A stretch of DNA of 64,000 nucleotides from Rhizobium terrae (lineage in GTDB: Bacteria; Pseudomonadota; Alphaproteobacteria; Rhizobiales; Rhizobiaceae): NCBI RefSeq assembly GCF_003425685.1, contig NZ_QJKM01000010.1, positions 1 through 64,000 on the forward strand, read 5' to 3'. The position numbers were made by a program, and so were the translations under genes. Position 1 is the first letter of the stretch, and each line of letters begins with the position of its first letter. Shown one piece after another: positions 14,301 to 21,156 of this stretch. Under the pieces are notes generated by a model. That model had not been told where the DNA came from, did no database searches, and saw nothing but the letters and a program-made list of their open reading frames with translations.

Positions 14301-17300
14301 GATATCGACGATGGTGATCGCCGCACCGATCGAGGTGCCGGCTCCGCGCTGCAGCTGCCCGGATGCCGCATAGATTTCGAGCGTCTCCTCGGCCACCACG
14401 GAGACGAGGTTCGCCGTCACGTTCGCGGTATTGCTGATCGAGGAATGCGTTTTGTCATCGACCTGCACGACCGCCACCAGACCGCTGCCCGCAAGGCTCG
14501 AACCCGAGCCGTTGGACGGCGACATGGCCAGCATGAAGTTTTTCGACTTGGCATCGACCGAGAGCGTCGAGGCCGAGGTGACGTTTGCGGAATCGGCGAT
14601 GCCGGCGACCGTCGCCACGTCGAACAGGATGGAACCGGCGGAGCCGCCAACGGCGCTGCCCCGGCTGGTATTGCCCGACAGGCCCCAGTTGCCCATCACG
14701 TTGAGCGATTCCAGATAGGTGTCGGCCAAAACGTCGACCGCGGTCTGGAAATCGAACTTGACGGCGTTGCCGCCGGAAGTTTCCGCCGCGCCGATCTTGT
14801 CGAGCTTGTCGACCTGCCACTGGCCGCCCGCACCCGTCGAGGTGACGGTAGCGCCGGTGCCGATCCAGGCCGTCGTTTCGCCAGAGAAATCGAAATGATT
14901 GTAGGAGCCGGCGAGCGACGCGGTATCCGATTCCGCCGTCGCCTTGGCGCCCGAGGTGATCAGGCCCGGATTGCTGACGAACGCTCCGACGAGATCTAGG
15001 AATACCTGCTCGAAGCTCTCCCAGTTCGACAGGAAGATGCCGGTCGGCACATAGGTATAGGCGTTGACCCCGACATTGCTGCCCTGGAGGGTGACGCTCT
15101 TGCCCGCCCAGGCGCGCGAATAGTGGTCGACGTCGAAGACCGAAACGGCGACGGCAGCGCCCACCGTCGCGCTGGTATTGCCGGGCTCCGGCTTCTCCGC
15201 GTTGGAATTCACGCCGCTTCCGGAATTGCTGACGATCTTGCGGCTTGCGAGATCGCTGACAACCGAGATATTGCCGCCAGCCTTGATGACCGGCGCGGCC
15301 GCTCCCGTATCGGCGCTGATCGAGGAATCGGCCGTGATCGAACCCGACGAAAGGGCCAGCGAACCGGCGGCCTTGAGAAAGTTGTTGGATCCAGGAACGG
15401 ACGGCGTGCTCGAAAGCTTGCTGGCGATCAGGCTGGTGATACCGGCCACATTGGGCGTCGCGCCGCCGAGCAGGTTGCCCGTCGTGCCGGCGGCGGCCAG
15501 GAAGGTGCTGAACGCGGCGGTGCCCGTCGTCGTGGACGCTGCCGTGTCATGCGTCTTCACGTTGGAAATCGCCTGGACGGAGACGTCGCGGGCCGTGGTC
15601 GATGCGGTATTGTCGACATCCGCGCCGAGGCGGGCCACCGTGTTCGAATTGACGTCGCTGATGGCGATCGTGCCGCCGACGCTGGTCTGGCCGGTGCCGT
15701 AGACCTTGGCGTTGACGGAGAAGGCGTTGTCGCTGCGGGCCAGAACCGTCACGGCGCCGGTGCCGGTCAGTTTCGCACCGGTATGAACGGTGGCATTGGC
15801 ATTGACGTCCGCCTCGCCGTAGGCCGCAGCACCCACGGCCGTGGCACCCGAAACCTGACCGACGAAGGGAATGCCGGAAATGACGGAGGACAGCGCGTTG
15901 AGGCGCGTATCCGTGACCGCACCGATGCCGAGGCTCGTCTTTGCGTTGATCTGCGCGTCGCTGGCGATATCGGTCACGGCGTCGGTATCCACCATGCCGA
16001 TGACCGCGCTGGCGCTCATATGCGTGGTCGAACCGGTGCCGAAGCCGACGGCCTGGTCCACCGCCTCGCCGACGGCCAAGCTTTCGAGCTTGACGGTGTC
16101 GGCGGTGATATTGGTTCCGCCGTGGACCTTCAGATGCGCCGTTGCCGATGCGCTGACGAAGGCTGCGTCGATCCCGAGCGGGTTCAGCAGCGAGACCACG
16201 CCCTGGATGACACCGAAAGGATTGGCCGGGTCGTTGTAGTTCGCACGCGCGACCGCCCGCGACAGCACGTTGACCGTTGTCGCCTCGATTGTGCCATTGA
16301 GGTTGATCTCGGTCCTGGTGCCGGCATGCAGGCTGCCCACCTCATACTCGGCGATCGCATTGATCGTGACCGTCCTGCCGGTGATCTTGCCGCTGAAGTC
16401 GATGCGCGATTCGCGCTGGTTGTCGAGGCTGTCGAAGGTCGAATCGCCGAAGATGGCGACCGAGGTCGGAATCTGCGATGCACTGAGCGTCACGTCGCCG
16501 GCGGTATATTGCGCGCCAGTCGTCGGGTTGTTGACGCCAGCCAGGATCTGGGAATTGGCATCGAGCGTAACCCTCGGCGCGCTCAACGTGACATTGCCGG
16601 AGTTACCGGTCGAAACACCTTGCACATCCATCTGGCGCGTATCGATCTTGTAACCGCCGTTGACGGTGATCGATCCGGTCGCAGTCAACGAGTAGTTCGC
16701 GCCGTTGGTCAGCTGGCTGGCGAAATAGGTCGTGTCCGCCGCCCCCACATCGGCACCGATCACGACGTTTTCGGGATCGATTAGCAGCGTACCGGCCCGG
16801 CCGTTCTTCGCGCCGAGATCCAGATTGACCGTTGCAAGCTCCACGACCTTCTTCGCGGAAAGCTCCACGAAGCCGCCGTCGCCGGTCTCGCCGGCTGCGG
16901 CCTTTACGGTGAAACCGTTGGCTACATCAAGATTGCGGTCGGCGAAGACGATGATCCGCCCGCCCTCGCCGCCGACGCCGTTCGCCGAGAGTTCGGCGGT
17001 CGAGGCGAGCGCGATGTCGTTGGTCGCCAGAACGTTGATCGCACCGCCGGAGCGGCCGCCGGCGCCATCGGCCGAGACCTTGCCGTCGAGCCTCAGGTCG
17101 CCGGCCGAACGGATGTCCACCTTCGCGGCAGACAGCGCTGCAGGCCGACCGGATGCCGCAGCCGTCGTCGCGGCGATCTCCGTGCCGGCTTCGATGGCGA
17201 CGCCGCGGCCGGAAAGGCCGACCGTGCCGCCGGCGTGAACCGAACCTTCGGCGACGATGGAACCCGCCACCGAAAGCTCGCCGGCCGACGTGATGGAAAT

Positions 17301-18221
17301 CCTGCCGGCGGTGTCGCGGTTCACCGCGTCGAAAGCCGCGTTCAACGTTTCGGCATCGTTGGCGCGCAGGGCTTCGATACGGGCGGTCGGCAGCACCTTG
17401 AGCGCCGCGCCGGCCAAAATCTGGATGTCGCCGCCGCGCGATCCGCCGCCGGCGGAGAGCCTGCCGCCGACCTTGGCGGAACCGGCCGCGACGATCTGCA
17501 GCTTGCCGTTGCGCACGACGATCTGGCCGCCGTCGCGGCGGCCGTCGGTATTGACGGTCGCCTCGAACTGCTCCTTGTGGCGCTCCGGTCCGGAGACGGT
17601 CACCGACTGCGCCTTCAGCGCAACCCCGGTCTCGGTGTTGACGCGCCCCTTGATGACGATCGAGCCGTCCGGCGACAGCGGAATATCGCCGTTGACGATA
17701 CGGGCGCCCATCGCCGCATTGATGCGGCCGGCGGAATCCAGCGTCTGTTCCAGGAACTCGCGCGTCGGCGTGTTCACTGTCAGGCTGCCGGCATTCACGA
17801 CGCCCTTCTTGTTGACGATGAAGCCATAGGGATCGGCGAACACGACATTGCCGCCGATGCGGCCGTCCTTCATCGCGTTCAGCGTGCCGCCGACGACCAC
17901 GGGCGCGTCGCGGACGATGTTGATGAGATGGCCGGCCGAGGTCGGGACGTGCAGGTTGACGGTATTGTTCTCGCCGACCTCGAAGCGGGAGAAGGAGTTG
18001 TAGGCGTTGCCGCCGGCCATCGTGCCGGTGGTGACGTCCGTCGTGGCGCCGTTCACGGAAAGGTTGGTCGCCGTTCGGCCGTCCGGAATGATGACATTGC
18101 CTGCGGGCCCCAGCGACTGGGCCTGGGCCGTCGTCGCGCCCGCCGCCAGGGGCAGCAGGGCCACGCCGCGGCGCAGCGCGCTGCTCCAACGCTTCAGCAA
18201 TCCGACATCCACCACGCCCAT
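1..18221 (-). CDS. Giant leukotoxin LktA-type filamentous adhesin, two-partner secretion exoprotein (3' end off window)
   Basis: Reading starts at ATG 18221 (minus) and stays open to base 1, at least 6,073 codons. Residues 1-35 form a signal peptide ending in AQA. A haemagglutination-activity/TPS secretion domain follows at about 40-170, seen in AGGNAYNSFSRFEVGENNTV and in 'GGNVVFADPYGFIVNKKGV'. The rest is mainly beta-helix-type repeat rich in Ala, Gly, Ser, Thr, Val and Asp, with a Pro-rich linker near residue 1365 and two helical inserts near 2400-2710 and 4505-4720. From about residue 5280 on there are long near-identical repeats. By family it should be exported by Sec and passed through an outer-membrane TpsB protein to act in surface adhesion. 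No TpsB gene is in the window. It starts 10 bases after the upstream secreted-protein gene, so the two are probably cotranscribed. Product type is clear; binding target is unknown. Confidence 0.93.
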   Translation of the reverse strand, partial: MGVVDVGLLKRWSSALRRGVALLPLAAGATTAQAQSLGPAGNVIIPDGRTATNLSVNGATTDVTTGTMAGGNAYNSFSRFEVGENNTVNLHVPTSAGHLINIVRDAPVVVGGTLNAMKDGRIGGNVVFADPYGFIVNKKGVVNAGSLTVNTPTREFLEQTLDSAGRINAAMGARIVNGDIPLSPDGSIVIKGRVNTETGVALKAQSVTVSGPERHKEQFEATVNTDGRRDGGQIVVRNGKLQIVAAGSAKVGGRLSAGGGSRGGDIQILAGAALKVLPTARIEALRANDAETLNAAFDAVNRDTAGRISITSAGELSVAGSIVAEGSVHAGGTVGLSGRGVAIEAGTEIAATTAAASGRPAALSAAKVDIRSAGDLRLDGKVSADGAGGRSGGAINVLATNDIALASTAELSANGVGGEGGRIIVFADRNLDVANGFTVKAAAGETGDGGFVELSAKKVVELATVNLDLGAKNGRAGTLLIDPENVVIGADVGAADTTYFASQLTNGANYSLTATGSITVNGGYKIDTRQMDVQGVSTGNSGNVTLSAPRVTLDANSQILAGVNNPTTGAQYTAGDVTLSASQIPTSVAIFGDSTFDSLDNQRESRIDFSGKITGRTVTINAIAEYEVGSLHAGTRTEINLNGTIEATTVNVLSRAVARANYNDPANPFGVIQGVVSLLNPLGIDAAFVSASATAHLKVHGGTNITADTVKLESLAVGEAVDQAVGFGTGSTTHMSASAVIGMVDTDAVTDIASDAQINAKTSLGIGAVTDTRLNALSSVISGIPFVGQVSGATAVGAAAYGEADVNANATVHTGAKLTGTGAVTVLARSDNAFSVNAKVYGTGQTSVGGTIAISDVNSNTVARLGADVDNTASTTARDVSVQAISNVKTHDTAASTTTGTAAFSTFLAAAGTTGNLLGGATPNVAGITSLIASKLSSTPSVPGSNNFLKAAGSLALSSGSITADSSISADTGAAAPVIKAGGNISVVSDLASRKIVSNSGSGVNSNAEKPEPGNTSATVGAAVAVSVFDVDHYSRAWAGKSVTLQGSNVGVNAYTYVPTGIFLSNWESFEQVFLDLVGAFVSNPGLITSGAKATAESDTASLAGSYNHFDFSGETTAWIGTGATVTSTGAGGQWQVDKLDKIGAAETSGGNAVKFDFQTAVDVLADTYLESLNVMGNWGLSGNTSRGSAVGGSAGSILFDVATVAGIADSANVTSASTLSVDAKSKNFMLAMSPSNGSGSSLAGSGLVAVVQVDDKTHSSISNTANVTANLVSVVAEETLEIYAASGQLQRGAGTSIGAAITIVDIDTDTAAYIGDNYGEGGDDVGPQTRAAANTQGSVTTDEMTVRAVTNGSVVAASVAATVSDPVPAPAPPPGTPSKALELLMGSQTTSSAQPKFNLTISGSSSVIVNELDTRGLIDNVDIVRRNSSSPGVMRVEAINTSNIYSVSGSAAISLGGLGSSGSAGVAGAIALGASSNRTIASLSDSDVTDMRNVAVQALTGGGYTVSAVGLSGAGGSSDLLTLAGSVSIAEIADTVQGLVSGSDIDGPGGGALAVNAYRKTEVSIGGGSMGIGGKAGAGIGLTYTTIRDNDDGYAAEASITDSSVQDYQDVSVVAAAPSRIYSGAAAASLLATNGLSGAIVVNDIGGTILASIDTDEAGHEIQATGNINVKSGTADADDLNALLSATARGENTAANNYAVVKYQNAENGAATEVAAGAAIVAIAGNISFGDNNIGASIVSNSVHQRHVARIAGADIDAGGGVNVVATDTTSILALSVGVGVATGGFAGQAAIVDNRVNSSISAEIGKSGRRTAIEAGGLAVKAQDAVVIRGSATSATLSSGLAAGIGIAVNSIGMDVDALIGNAEIDTSGSVSLVSASQADILTIAAGVAGGSSSALAGSSAASKIDTDVRALVSGSSDIDAGNNVVIDAHNSGRISVVAGAVAVGLGGAGVGLSVVVNEIGGDTEARIADSTVDANGNGADQLLQAGALVEALEPGDVQNMRFGTPDFTQQTRFVSGLAVLASSTQTVTGIAVTVGLAGAGPAAAILPVTTVVGGSTVAAIDRSSAGTRLNTTSDILVSASSHSFSGNFALGGAGSASAMAGAATSVATTMKRSTDARISNATIGSTSMPAQPGNVKVQAYASQSASDISIGLAAGLIGGASGSAIVTVFNADTEAAIEGGTLRAGSTDVVADSTNGYFAAAGAGAGGLFGGYAGAAVIGVSKNTTVARIGAAGVSTVLNLNGNLGVSSASHNVFTSHAYGFAGGVVGTPIAGMALVTVVGNDTQAMLRDATINIASDATVNDVPVGISLSAHEDVDVTPTTGGGGVAIVGAGFGAAANVVVLTSKVLAGSSGGNISAPGVFDISATTDKTIDAKTITIGGGLGGGVGAAVGVVIAGGATAADAMAELNKGGDGTLANLNDVSAGGQDFVLALDDIATWRSRAVAAGISSPSDAQVQAWARARYVELLQGGSFRNDGTYVPNPQLSSAQQTAAINDFAALTRDRAAYVLADDQLLSYSSKALNGTEQTAFAALVAANDSSGINFTPKAGVLAQYAAEARTALGLSGTPTDAQIRSYLEARYEGFVAAIRASADADYTALLAKGTVDGGRLVIDAANLGSLASSMLSTDDATLFTTLSGAKTSSSTFALTSVDAVYANGKTYRQAAAEALGIDLSGPAKDQQVQDYWAARYNALTRVIQANADTKYRDMVGSQISARSSFSVTNAASNASEGVYAGIDGGVVAVGSVAIDAISSVSATNMSTGIGVGVFANAGGAALSYTESNATVAAYVAGNVTANAIVANATARNSGDGPAARSEAYAGAGGMAAAVGAAAAVSKANNNVTATLGGTLTGRGSTTTVFANAMDTTTQESEAIGATAAGGIAIGASIADSRKSSKVETTLVAGGVATNWGEVSLNAGTGGALYSKAVAGAGGMGVALGGAIARSVGTEQVTASIGNGASVSAVSVEVMATAVPKLTSEAIGVTVSHGVALGVSMAESLSSAVVKAFAGNGVTVAGGGLNIVASAVAPSSGDTAWSRAVAGTGGGLVGANATIANSMSSSKVEAYTGTGLRMPNGDVSIAAVNNSRQKSISTGIAVGFVGAGATRSESSSSGWSKAWLGDGAITLSNRTGALTVNASGTSENRADSTAGSGGVVAGSAAIARTSDTSTTVAEIKSAAGYTLYVGGMAVEARHDSVFRGNADSFQASAFGASGADSRNVVNSTVTANIAADMIIHSRDSVFITATSMTGQDGGGARTASGGVVSGAASLSDTKVNNTTTVNIGESTVISLNGDPTTATGKIDIEAFNQLIAGDTIRVDSGGYYSGGGGESKLLATIKNEVNIGANAHLFSVGGLQVGTASVNMSNNNANASLYGIVTGAGASSNSVINVEQNVKLENNVTLEAYGDLTVTAGQSGNGFYASLISARATTEVYNYALIPISASYRGNAEARNLVSLTMGTGGKLLAGQDIRVGAYYGTVSAEGRGTNHNPYLALFNTTKSDDNSMRTVSSAVTLNGTVYAGINNKQQITIDRDGRVTLADQDFDFQFTEVAAADVATTYFTYNQRRLNYDIANTYNPYADIVSNIMRLTGLDEGTVRWRLQTRNDMLYGVTVSDDNRRQTEAFVNQIYAGGIPDRQVGSVAIGSMWASAGSVTINADTLSGSARITAKGAPRIDVVNSSLNYVLLNKLLLTTNEGGRVDFTGGASSAAGIIVSTDTNPAKPEISIRSIWDDRDHLGNPIIPTVTPDIYFLGGVSNFNGVVTVRNAVGNVTILGNSFEAATIDMQVPRGNLSVNWGAGTIYETNNDVMAQWRGPNNQYRPTNVADAVAAVATYLEPQANTLLNGQAANNAQFTARTIVRQYFGTIPGGPSTPSALVSDIWFKMYRDDIAVQPTQTGERSYWDEGWYRGEAYSGDDSSGPFGWARFDVIQRQGLLYRADNASAPPSSVPQIIGGSIIITAGIINVNGTIQSGFSNSYSVNLGDAAKSVIASYRDNPAARAANAGRFIELPVSSYGGDSTIRAYYDVSNDRIELQNVVQGAGGRVYLNGGIISTSTRAGENQGLIRVNGGYATVNIVNTTGTGLVTNTINTGVSTTSTVEIVDQFKRANGAPIRTWYVYDVSNPTTPLTVYQQTNGSNNTDYRSANNRWTVNGTTTTYDPQQNLLYQWVESATAVRADSVNADIISDWVWERGGDPYQLVSRSVISGTQDSNFREVVTGEASYQTINTWVDSAYGTDFEGNWEQHVYNRATIWLTNTVRASNPINIQFIGGSTGVVSIDSNASVKINDAITNYNGSTNIRTTGTSSAITASREGSVSGRSITLYGEGGIGTADQALAIQVYGGTLTANSVNSDINISARGDVNVAAVKVNGRNGQALTAGNVTLSATGDIYSSVPYDIVTPIVVGKSVALNSASGAIGARTTLVDGQQTLTNINPIVIQASGIALSNGSVDGGVLDSTSSTGAYIVQSRGDLRVGKVISNGAVFLAAAASDGRAANIVAGASRTGISAAESQRLENVWGSLDLLREATQDGTVGADGNANTDVFAGSAAVHGYEAMINRAYEDYWQLRTVAFADGATYALTDAGRTALKAQIAAASGEEPEDIGDELVEEEARRRFAIARSLLGLDETINDTYEAYWNLRALGYVGADGENYSISAQGSATIKAELAAIRGVPANTITDAEVRTEVVRRYAAIRPLLGITAGGYRLELPDDQLENFRVLPTTSALTTALGGYTQGFSYQLAENTELYASLTSGASWTRDQLTYTIDAAANPASNTPMPTIGRLPENVDARQIMLYTPNGSIGSLAPPRTIVFRSDNLGALSEVDRAAIAAAGPGELKVDQRALAGGAVEYTVTLTQRDLFVASALGTVAAKAKSEIYLASASELKLGGVPQGMFPGGALAASYAQGVTTAPGGTVRLEAVGNVVGGVAGQVAISGEIANLTIISETGSIGRPGAAGSDPAQNSNALLIALTGSDTGTLNLAQAAQGIYIRQTTGDLILGNIAGGSGDQANVQLAASGSIYAQAQFTDRTVPHILGSTLDLRAGGSISFRNGTFQPLQVAITGAVTGYAAGDITILSPTTGLTVGKAGGFGTLGAGGDLVLNSTGGALTLKRSVTAGDDMTLVASGALSFADEDDDEAVEAKAANGDINVTAGSLGMGAGSRILAGGTVDVLTTGNAVIGQIRSTATGNATVPVIRVTTGATGSILGNGDDVADLLAAAAAGVNLSAGAGIDLDVSTGWLNATVSTGNLVLRTEGTLKSTTLASAIGAVNVTAAGLLDLASVVSGTNATLTSTGGSIDLGTLAAGGNAILDAHDDIDADDIGADGSVTADAGGSIGVTTLAAGGSVTGTSGTGITVTSVNAGAFIDLTAGTTISAADMLAGTSVDLDAGRGILVTTLTTGGSATLFADGAIAIATLTAGSSVTSTAGTDITVTSLDAGTSADLDAGRDILVTTLTTGGSVMLAADGAVDITTLTTGGFATLSADGAIDIGTLDIGTVLTSNAGTTTVFGTTGAGTSMTVTSGGLIDMATTTMAGTGDTRLTSTGGSIDLGTFAAGGNAILDAHDGIDADDIGADGSVTADAGGSIGVTTLAAGGSVTGTAGADITVTSLDAGTSADLDAGSDILVTTLTTGSSAMLASDGAVDITTLTTGDFATLFADGAIDIATLDIGTVLTSSAGTTTRFGTTGAGTSMTVSSGGLIDMAATTMAGAGDTRLTSTGGSIDLGTLTAGGNIILDAHDSINADDVGADGSVTADAGGSIGVTTLAAGGSVTGTAGADIAVTSVNAGAFIDLTAGTTISAADLRAGTSASLDTGSDTRVTTLITGGSATLFADGAIAIATLTAGSSVTSTSGAGIAITSLDAGTSADLDAGSDILVTTLTTGSSAMLAAGDAIDIATLTTGNSATLVADGAIDIATLDIGTVLTSSAGTTTVFGTTGAGTSMTVSSGGLIDMATTTMTGTGDTKLTSTGGSIDLGTLTAGGNIILDAHDSINADDVGADGSVTADAGGSIGVTTLAAGGSVTSTSGVGITVTSVNAGAFIDLTAGTTISAADLRAGTSASLDAGSDIRVTTLTTGSSTT

Positions 18222-18231
18222 GATCGTGTCC

Positions 18232-19056
18232 TTAGAACTTGCCCGCCGGGATCCGGAAGACGTCCGGGTTCTTTGCGTCGTCGATGTAGTAGAGCAGCAG
18301 CGCATTGGGGGTCAGGTTCCGCCGCGCGCCTTCACCGGCGAAGCCGCCCTGAAGCAGCAGCATCGTCGTGTTGCCGTCCTTGTCGGAACCGCGGAACATC
18401 AGGAGGCCGGCGTCCATCACCGCGCCGGTAACGATCGTCTCGGACACGTAGCCCTGCGCCGTGAAATAGCCCTGCAATATGGCGGCACTCGAATAGAGCG
18501 TTTCGGGCGTGAGCGCCTGATCCGTCTGCGGCGACCACAGCACCACAACCTGGATCAGCTTCTTCGATCTATAGCCGAAGACATAGGAAACGCCGGCGGT
18601 GCCCGCCCCTTCGAACAGATTGGGTACCAGCGCGTTGAGCACCCTCGTCTTCTCGGCGGTGTTCTCCTGCACCTGGATGCGATCGGCGATCTCCTTGCCG
18701 AAATCCTCCTGGATGGCTGCGCGCACTGCCGCTTCGTCCATGCCGAAATGGGCCGAACGGAAACCGCGGATATCGGCCGGCTGCACGACGGCGCCCGGAG
18801 GGGCACCTGGCGCGACACCGGCGGTCGCCGGTCTGGCGGCATCCTGGGTCGCCGGTTTGGCGGCATCGGATGCGGGCGCAGGCTTGGCGCTTTCGGCAGC
18901 CGGCGGCTTCATGTTCTCGGCCACCGGCGGCTTTGCCTGTGTCGGTTTGGTCGCGTCGGCAGGCGCCGGCTTGGCGCCCTGGGCTGCGGCGAAACTGCCG
19001 CTCGCGGCAAGCGAGATCGCGGCGGCGGCGGCAAGAAGAATATGTCTCCGGCTCAT
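18232..19056 (-). CDS. Secreted Ala/Pro/Lys-rich hypothetical protein upstream of adhesin
   Basis: 274 residues. A Sec signal peptide occupies about 1-25 (hydrophobic LLAAAAAISLAAS, then AAAQ). Residues 26-90 are a low-complexity Ala-Pro-Lys linker with repeated KPA/KPP units. A folded domain occupies about 95-274, starting ADIRGFRSAHFGMDEAAVRAA. I do not recognise the folded domain. Its ATG overlaps the stop of the SapC-family gene by four bases (ATGA), and its own stop lies 10 bases before the adhesin start, so the three genes form one translationally tight unit. The position suggests a periplasmic or outer-membrane helper for the adhesin. This is inferred from context only. Confidence 0.8.
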   Translation of the reverse strand: MSRRHILLAAAAAISLAASGSFAAAQGAKPAPADATKPTQAKPPVAENMKPPAAESAKPAPASDAAKPATQDAARPATAGVAPGAPPGAVVQPADIRGFRSAHFGMDEAAVRAAIQEDFGKEIADRIQVQENTAEKTRVLNALVPNLFEGAGTAGVSYVFGYRSKKLIQVVVLWSPQTDQALTPETLYSSAAILQGYFTAQGYVSETIVTGAVMDAGLLMFRGSDKDGNTTMLLLQGGFAGEGARRNLTPNALLLYYIDDAKNPDVFRIPAGKF

Positions 19057-19787
19057 GCGTCGAGCCCCTTGCGCACGGCGTCGAACTTGGCGCTCAGCTT
19101 GCCGATCGCATCCATGCTGATGATCTGCGCGTAGATCGCCGGCACGAAACCTGCCTTGCGGAGCTTCTCGAATTCCTTCGCCGGCAAGGCGTTGAGCTTG
19201 TCCTCGTCGATCGCGAACAGGCCGTGCAGCGAGACCGTCGACCCTTGCGACTTGACGTCGACGGTGACCGACTTCAGCAGGCCCATGGCCTGGATCATGT
19301 CGGCGAACTCCTCCGAGCGGCGGCTCGCCTCATAATAGGCGTTCACGAAGCCGACCTGCTGGGCGAGATACGAGGTCTGCTCGTCTTCGGCGAAAAAGGG
19401 CTCGCCACGCTCCTCGTTCAGCCCCTCATAGGACTGGTCGATGCAGATGATCGGATCGGCCCCCTCGATATCACCCCGGATGAAGGGATAGCGGCGCAGG
19501 AAGGCGGGCACGTAGGAGCCGTCCCAGAGGCCTTCCGGCGTGACGAGCAGGTTCTGACCCGCGGTGAGCCCGACGACGAAGACCGCCGTCGGCCGCTGCT
19601 GCCCGGGCATGAACAGGATCGAAAGCTCGCGGCAGGCCGCCCGGAACTCGTCTACCACGGCGGGCACGAATTGTGTGCTTTCGGCGAAGCCGTAAGGCCG
19701 GCTCGGGCTCTCCAGACGCGCAAGCTTGTGCCTGGCGCGGTCGAGCGGAACGATGTCTCGATAGAAGAGTGGCGTCTCGTTAACCAT
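19053..19787 (-). CDS. SapC family protein
   Basis: 244 residues starting at ATG 19787 (MVNETPLFYRDIVPLDRARH). An in-frame extension upstream to 19910 has no SapC character and was not used. The body carries typical SapC-family segments: ESTQFVPAVVDEF, LWDGSYVPAFLRRYPF and the C-terminal LHGLFAIDEDKLNALP. SapC-like proteins are found beside S-layer, adhesin or peptide-related genes in several proteobacteria, but their biochemical role is poorly defined. Here it is first in a unit with the secreted protein and the giant adhesin, so a role in adhesin production or export is a fair inference. The promoter must lie in 19788-20035; I see no clear consensus there. Confidence 0.85.
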   Translation of the reverse strand: MVNETPLFYRDIVPLDRARHKLARLESPSRPYGFAESTQFVPAVVDEFRAACRELSILFMPGQQRPTAVFVVGLTAGQNLLVTPEGLWDGSYVPAFLRRYPFIRGDIEGADPIICIDQSYEGLNEERGEPFFAEDEQTSYLAQQVGFVNAYYEASRRSEEFADMIQAMGLLKSVTVDVKSQGSTVSLHGLFAIDEDKLNALPAKEFEKLRKAGFVPAIYAQIISMDAIGKLSAKFDAVRKGLDA

Positions 19788-20035
19788 TTTCTGCCTGCTG
19801 TTTCGGCATATGCGAACGCCGGCGCACCAGAGGTACGCCGTCCGCATTCTTGCCTGATTGACTGCTGTCCAAACCGGCCGTTGTGACCGGGCACCCTCCG
19901 GATCACTCACCCGGCGGCCCTGCAGCCGCGGAGCGATGATCGTTTTATGGGCATGAAGCTACAAACCACGCGACCGAGGGTCAATCTGGCGCCATTGACT
20001 ATTATTGGGTGGATTTGCGAAGCGTTCGCAGATGA

Positions 20036-20887
20036 TTAACGGCCGAAGCTGCGCTCGAAAGCCGCATCGATGACGGCCAGTTTGGCTGCGTTCGCCTTGA
20101 TGATCTCGCGTACGAACCCGGCCGAGACCCACATGGCGGAATCGCCGCGCCTGCCCGACCAGCCAAGGCTTCCCATCGCCTCGGCCTCGTTCAACTTGCG
20201 AGCGAGATGGGTGCGGGAAAGTTTGAGCCACCCTGCCATGTCGGCGATCGAGCCGACCGAGGTCGGGTAGCGCCGGCCGTCATCGCTGATCTCGCCCAGT
20301 CCCGTTATGAGCCAGTCCATGATGACGCCGCCATTGTTGAGCCAGGTGAACAGCGAGAACGTATCCTGCGGCTGGCGGATGGAAGGATGGACGAGCAGGC
20401 CGTCGGCGATTTCCGGCTCCAGCCGGAAGATCGCTCCGTCCGACGCTAGAAAGACCTCCAGGCGACGCCCGCCATCGAGCTGGTCGAGCGTGTTGAGATG
20501 CGTCGCGGCCCAACCGATAATCCCTTCCAAGGCCATTTTCGAGATCGCCATCGGACGGGATCTGCGGTCGGAGGCCTCTTCGAGCAGCGTCATGTAGCCG
20601 TAATGGAGCATTTCCTTGGCAAACGCGTCGGCCGTGTTGCGGCTGGAGATCGAATGCTCCGCGACGAGAGCCAGAAAGCCCGAGAGCGTCATCATCGGCT
20701 TGCCGCCTGCCATGGAGCGGAACAGGAGGCCCATCGCTGCATGGGCAAGCAGCCAGCGCTGTTGCGTGGCGAAGACCGAGGACATGCGCGGGTTGGCGGC
20801 GTAGGCCTGCTGCATCGCCGCCGACTGCTGCTTGATCAGGGGCACGATCAGCGCGTGGTCCGCTATTTGCTGGGCCGTCATCGGCAT
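20036..20887 (-). CDS. Hypothetical protein with C-terminal winged-helix-like segment
   Basis: 283 residues from ATG 20887 (MPMTAQQIADHALIVPLIKQ); an upstream in-frame start at 20965 adds a segment without family character. I do not recognise the family. The N-terminal 150 residues are helical. Residues about 215-262 (SIADMAGWLKLSRTHLARKL, then a GSLGWSG turn) look like a helix-turn-helix followed by a wing, so a transcriptional regulator is possible. It stands alone, with 248 bases between it and the SapC gene on the same strand. Confidence 0.7.
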   Translation of the reverse strand: MPMTAQQIADHALIVPLIKQQSAAMQQAYAANPRMSSVFATQQRWLLAHAAMGLLFRSMAGGKPMMTLSGFLALVAEHSISSRNTADAFAKEMLHYGYMTLLEEASDRRSRPMAISKMALEGIIGWAATHLNTLDQLDGGRRLEVFLASDGAIFRLEPEIADGLLVHPSIRQPQDTFSLFTWLNNGGVIMDWLITGLGEISDDGRRYPTSVGSIADMAGWLKLSRTHLARKLNEAEAMGSLGWSGRRGDSAMWVSAGFVREIIKANAAKLAVIDAAFERSFGR

Positions 20888-21156
20888 CGGAGAGTCCACA
20901 AGATTCGGGCATGAACGGCAAGATTCGGCATGAACGGCAGTGTACGCAGGCGGGGATGCGGGCATGCGCAGCAGCAGTCAGGACAATAATTGATAATTGT
21001 AAATTACAATGCGTGCTTCTTATCGAGCAAGCCGAGACGACGCAAGACGGCCGTCGGCAGCCGGTTTATGCTCTTCTTTTTTCAACAATCCTTCGCTGCC
21101 CAAGGCTTCCGCCGGCGGCATCGCAGCCTCCGGCGCGGGTGAGCCAAGGCTCCGAC

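Noticed and set aside
4..18431. Very long plus-strand open frames over the first 18 kb (for example 4-3036, 1548-5084, 5109-8894, 10557-14048)
   Set aside because: Their translations are low-complexity Arg/Ala/Pro/Val/Asp strings with no domains, while the minus strand gives a continuous adhesin with signal peptide and TPS domain. They are mirror frames of repetitive GC-rich codons.
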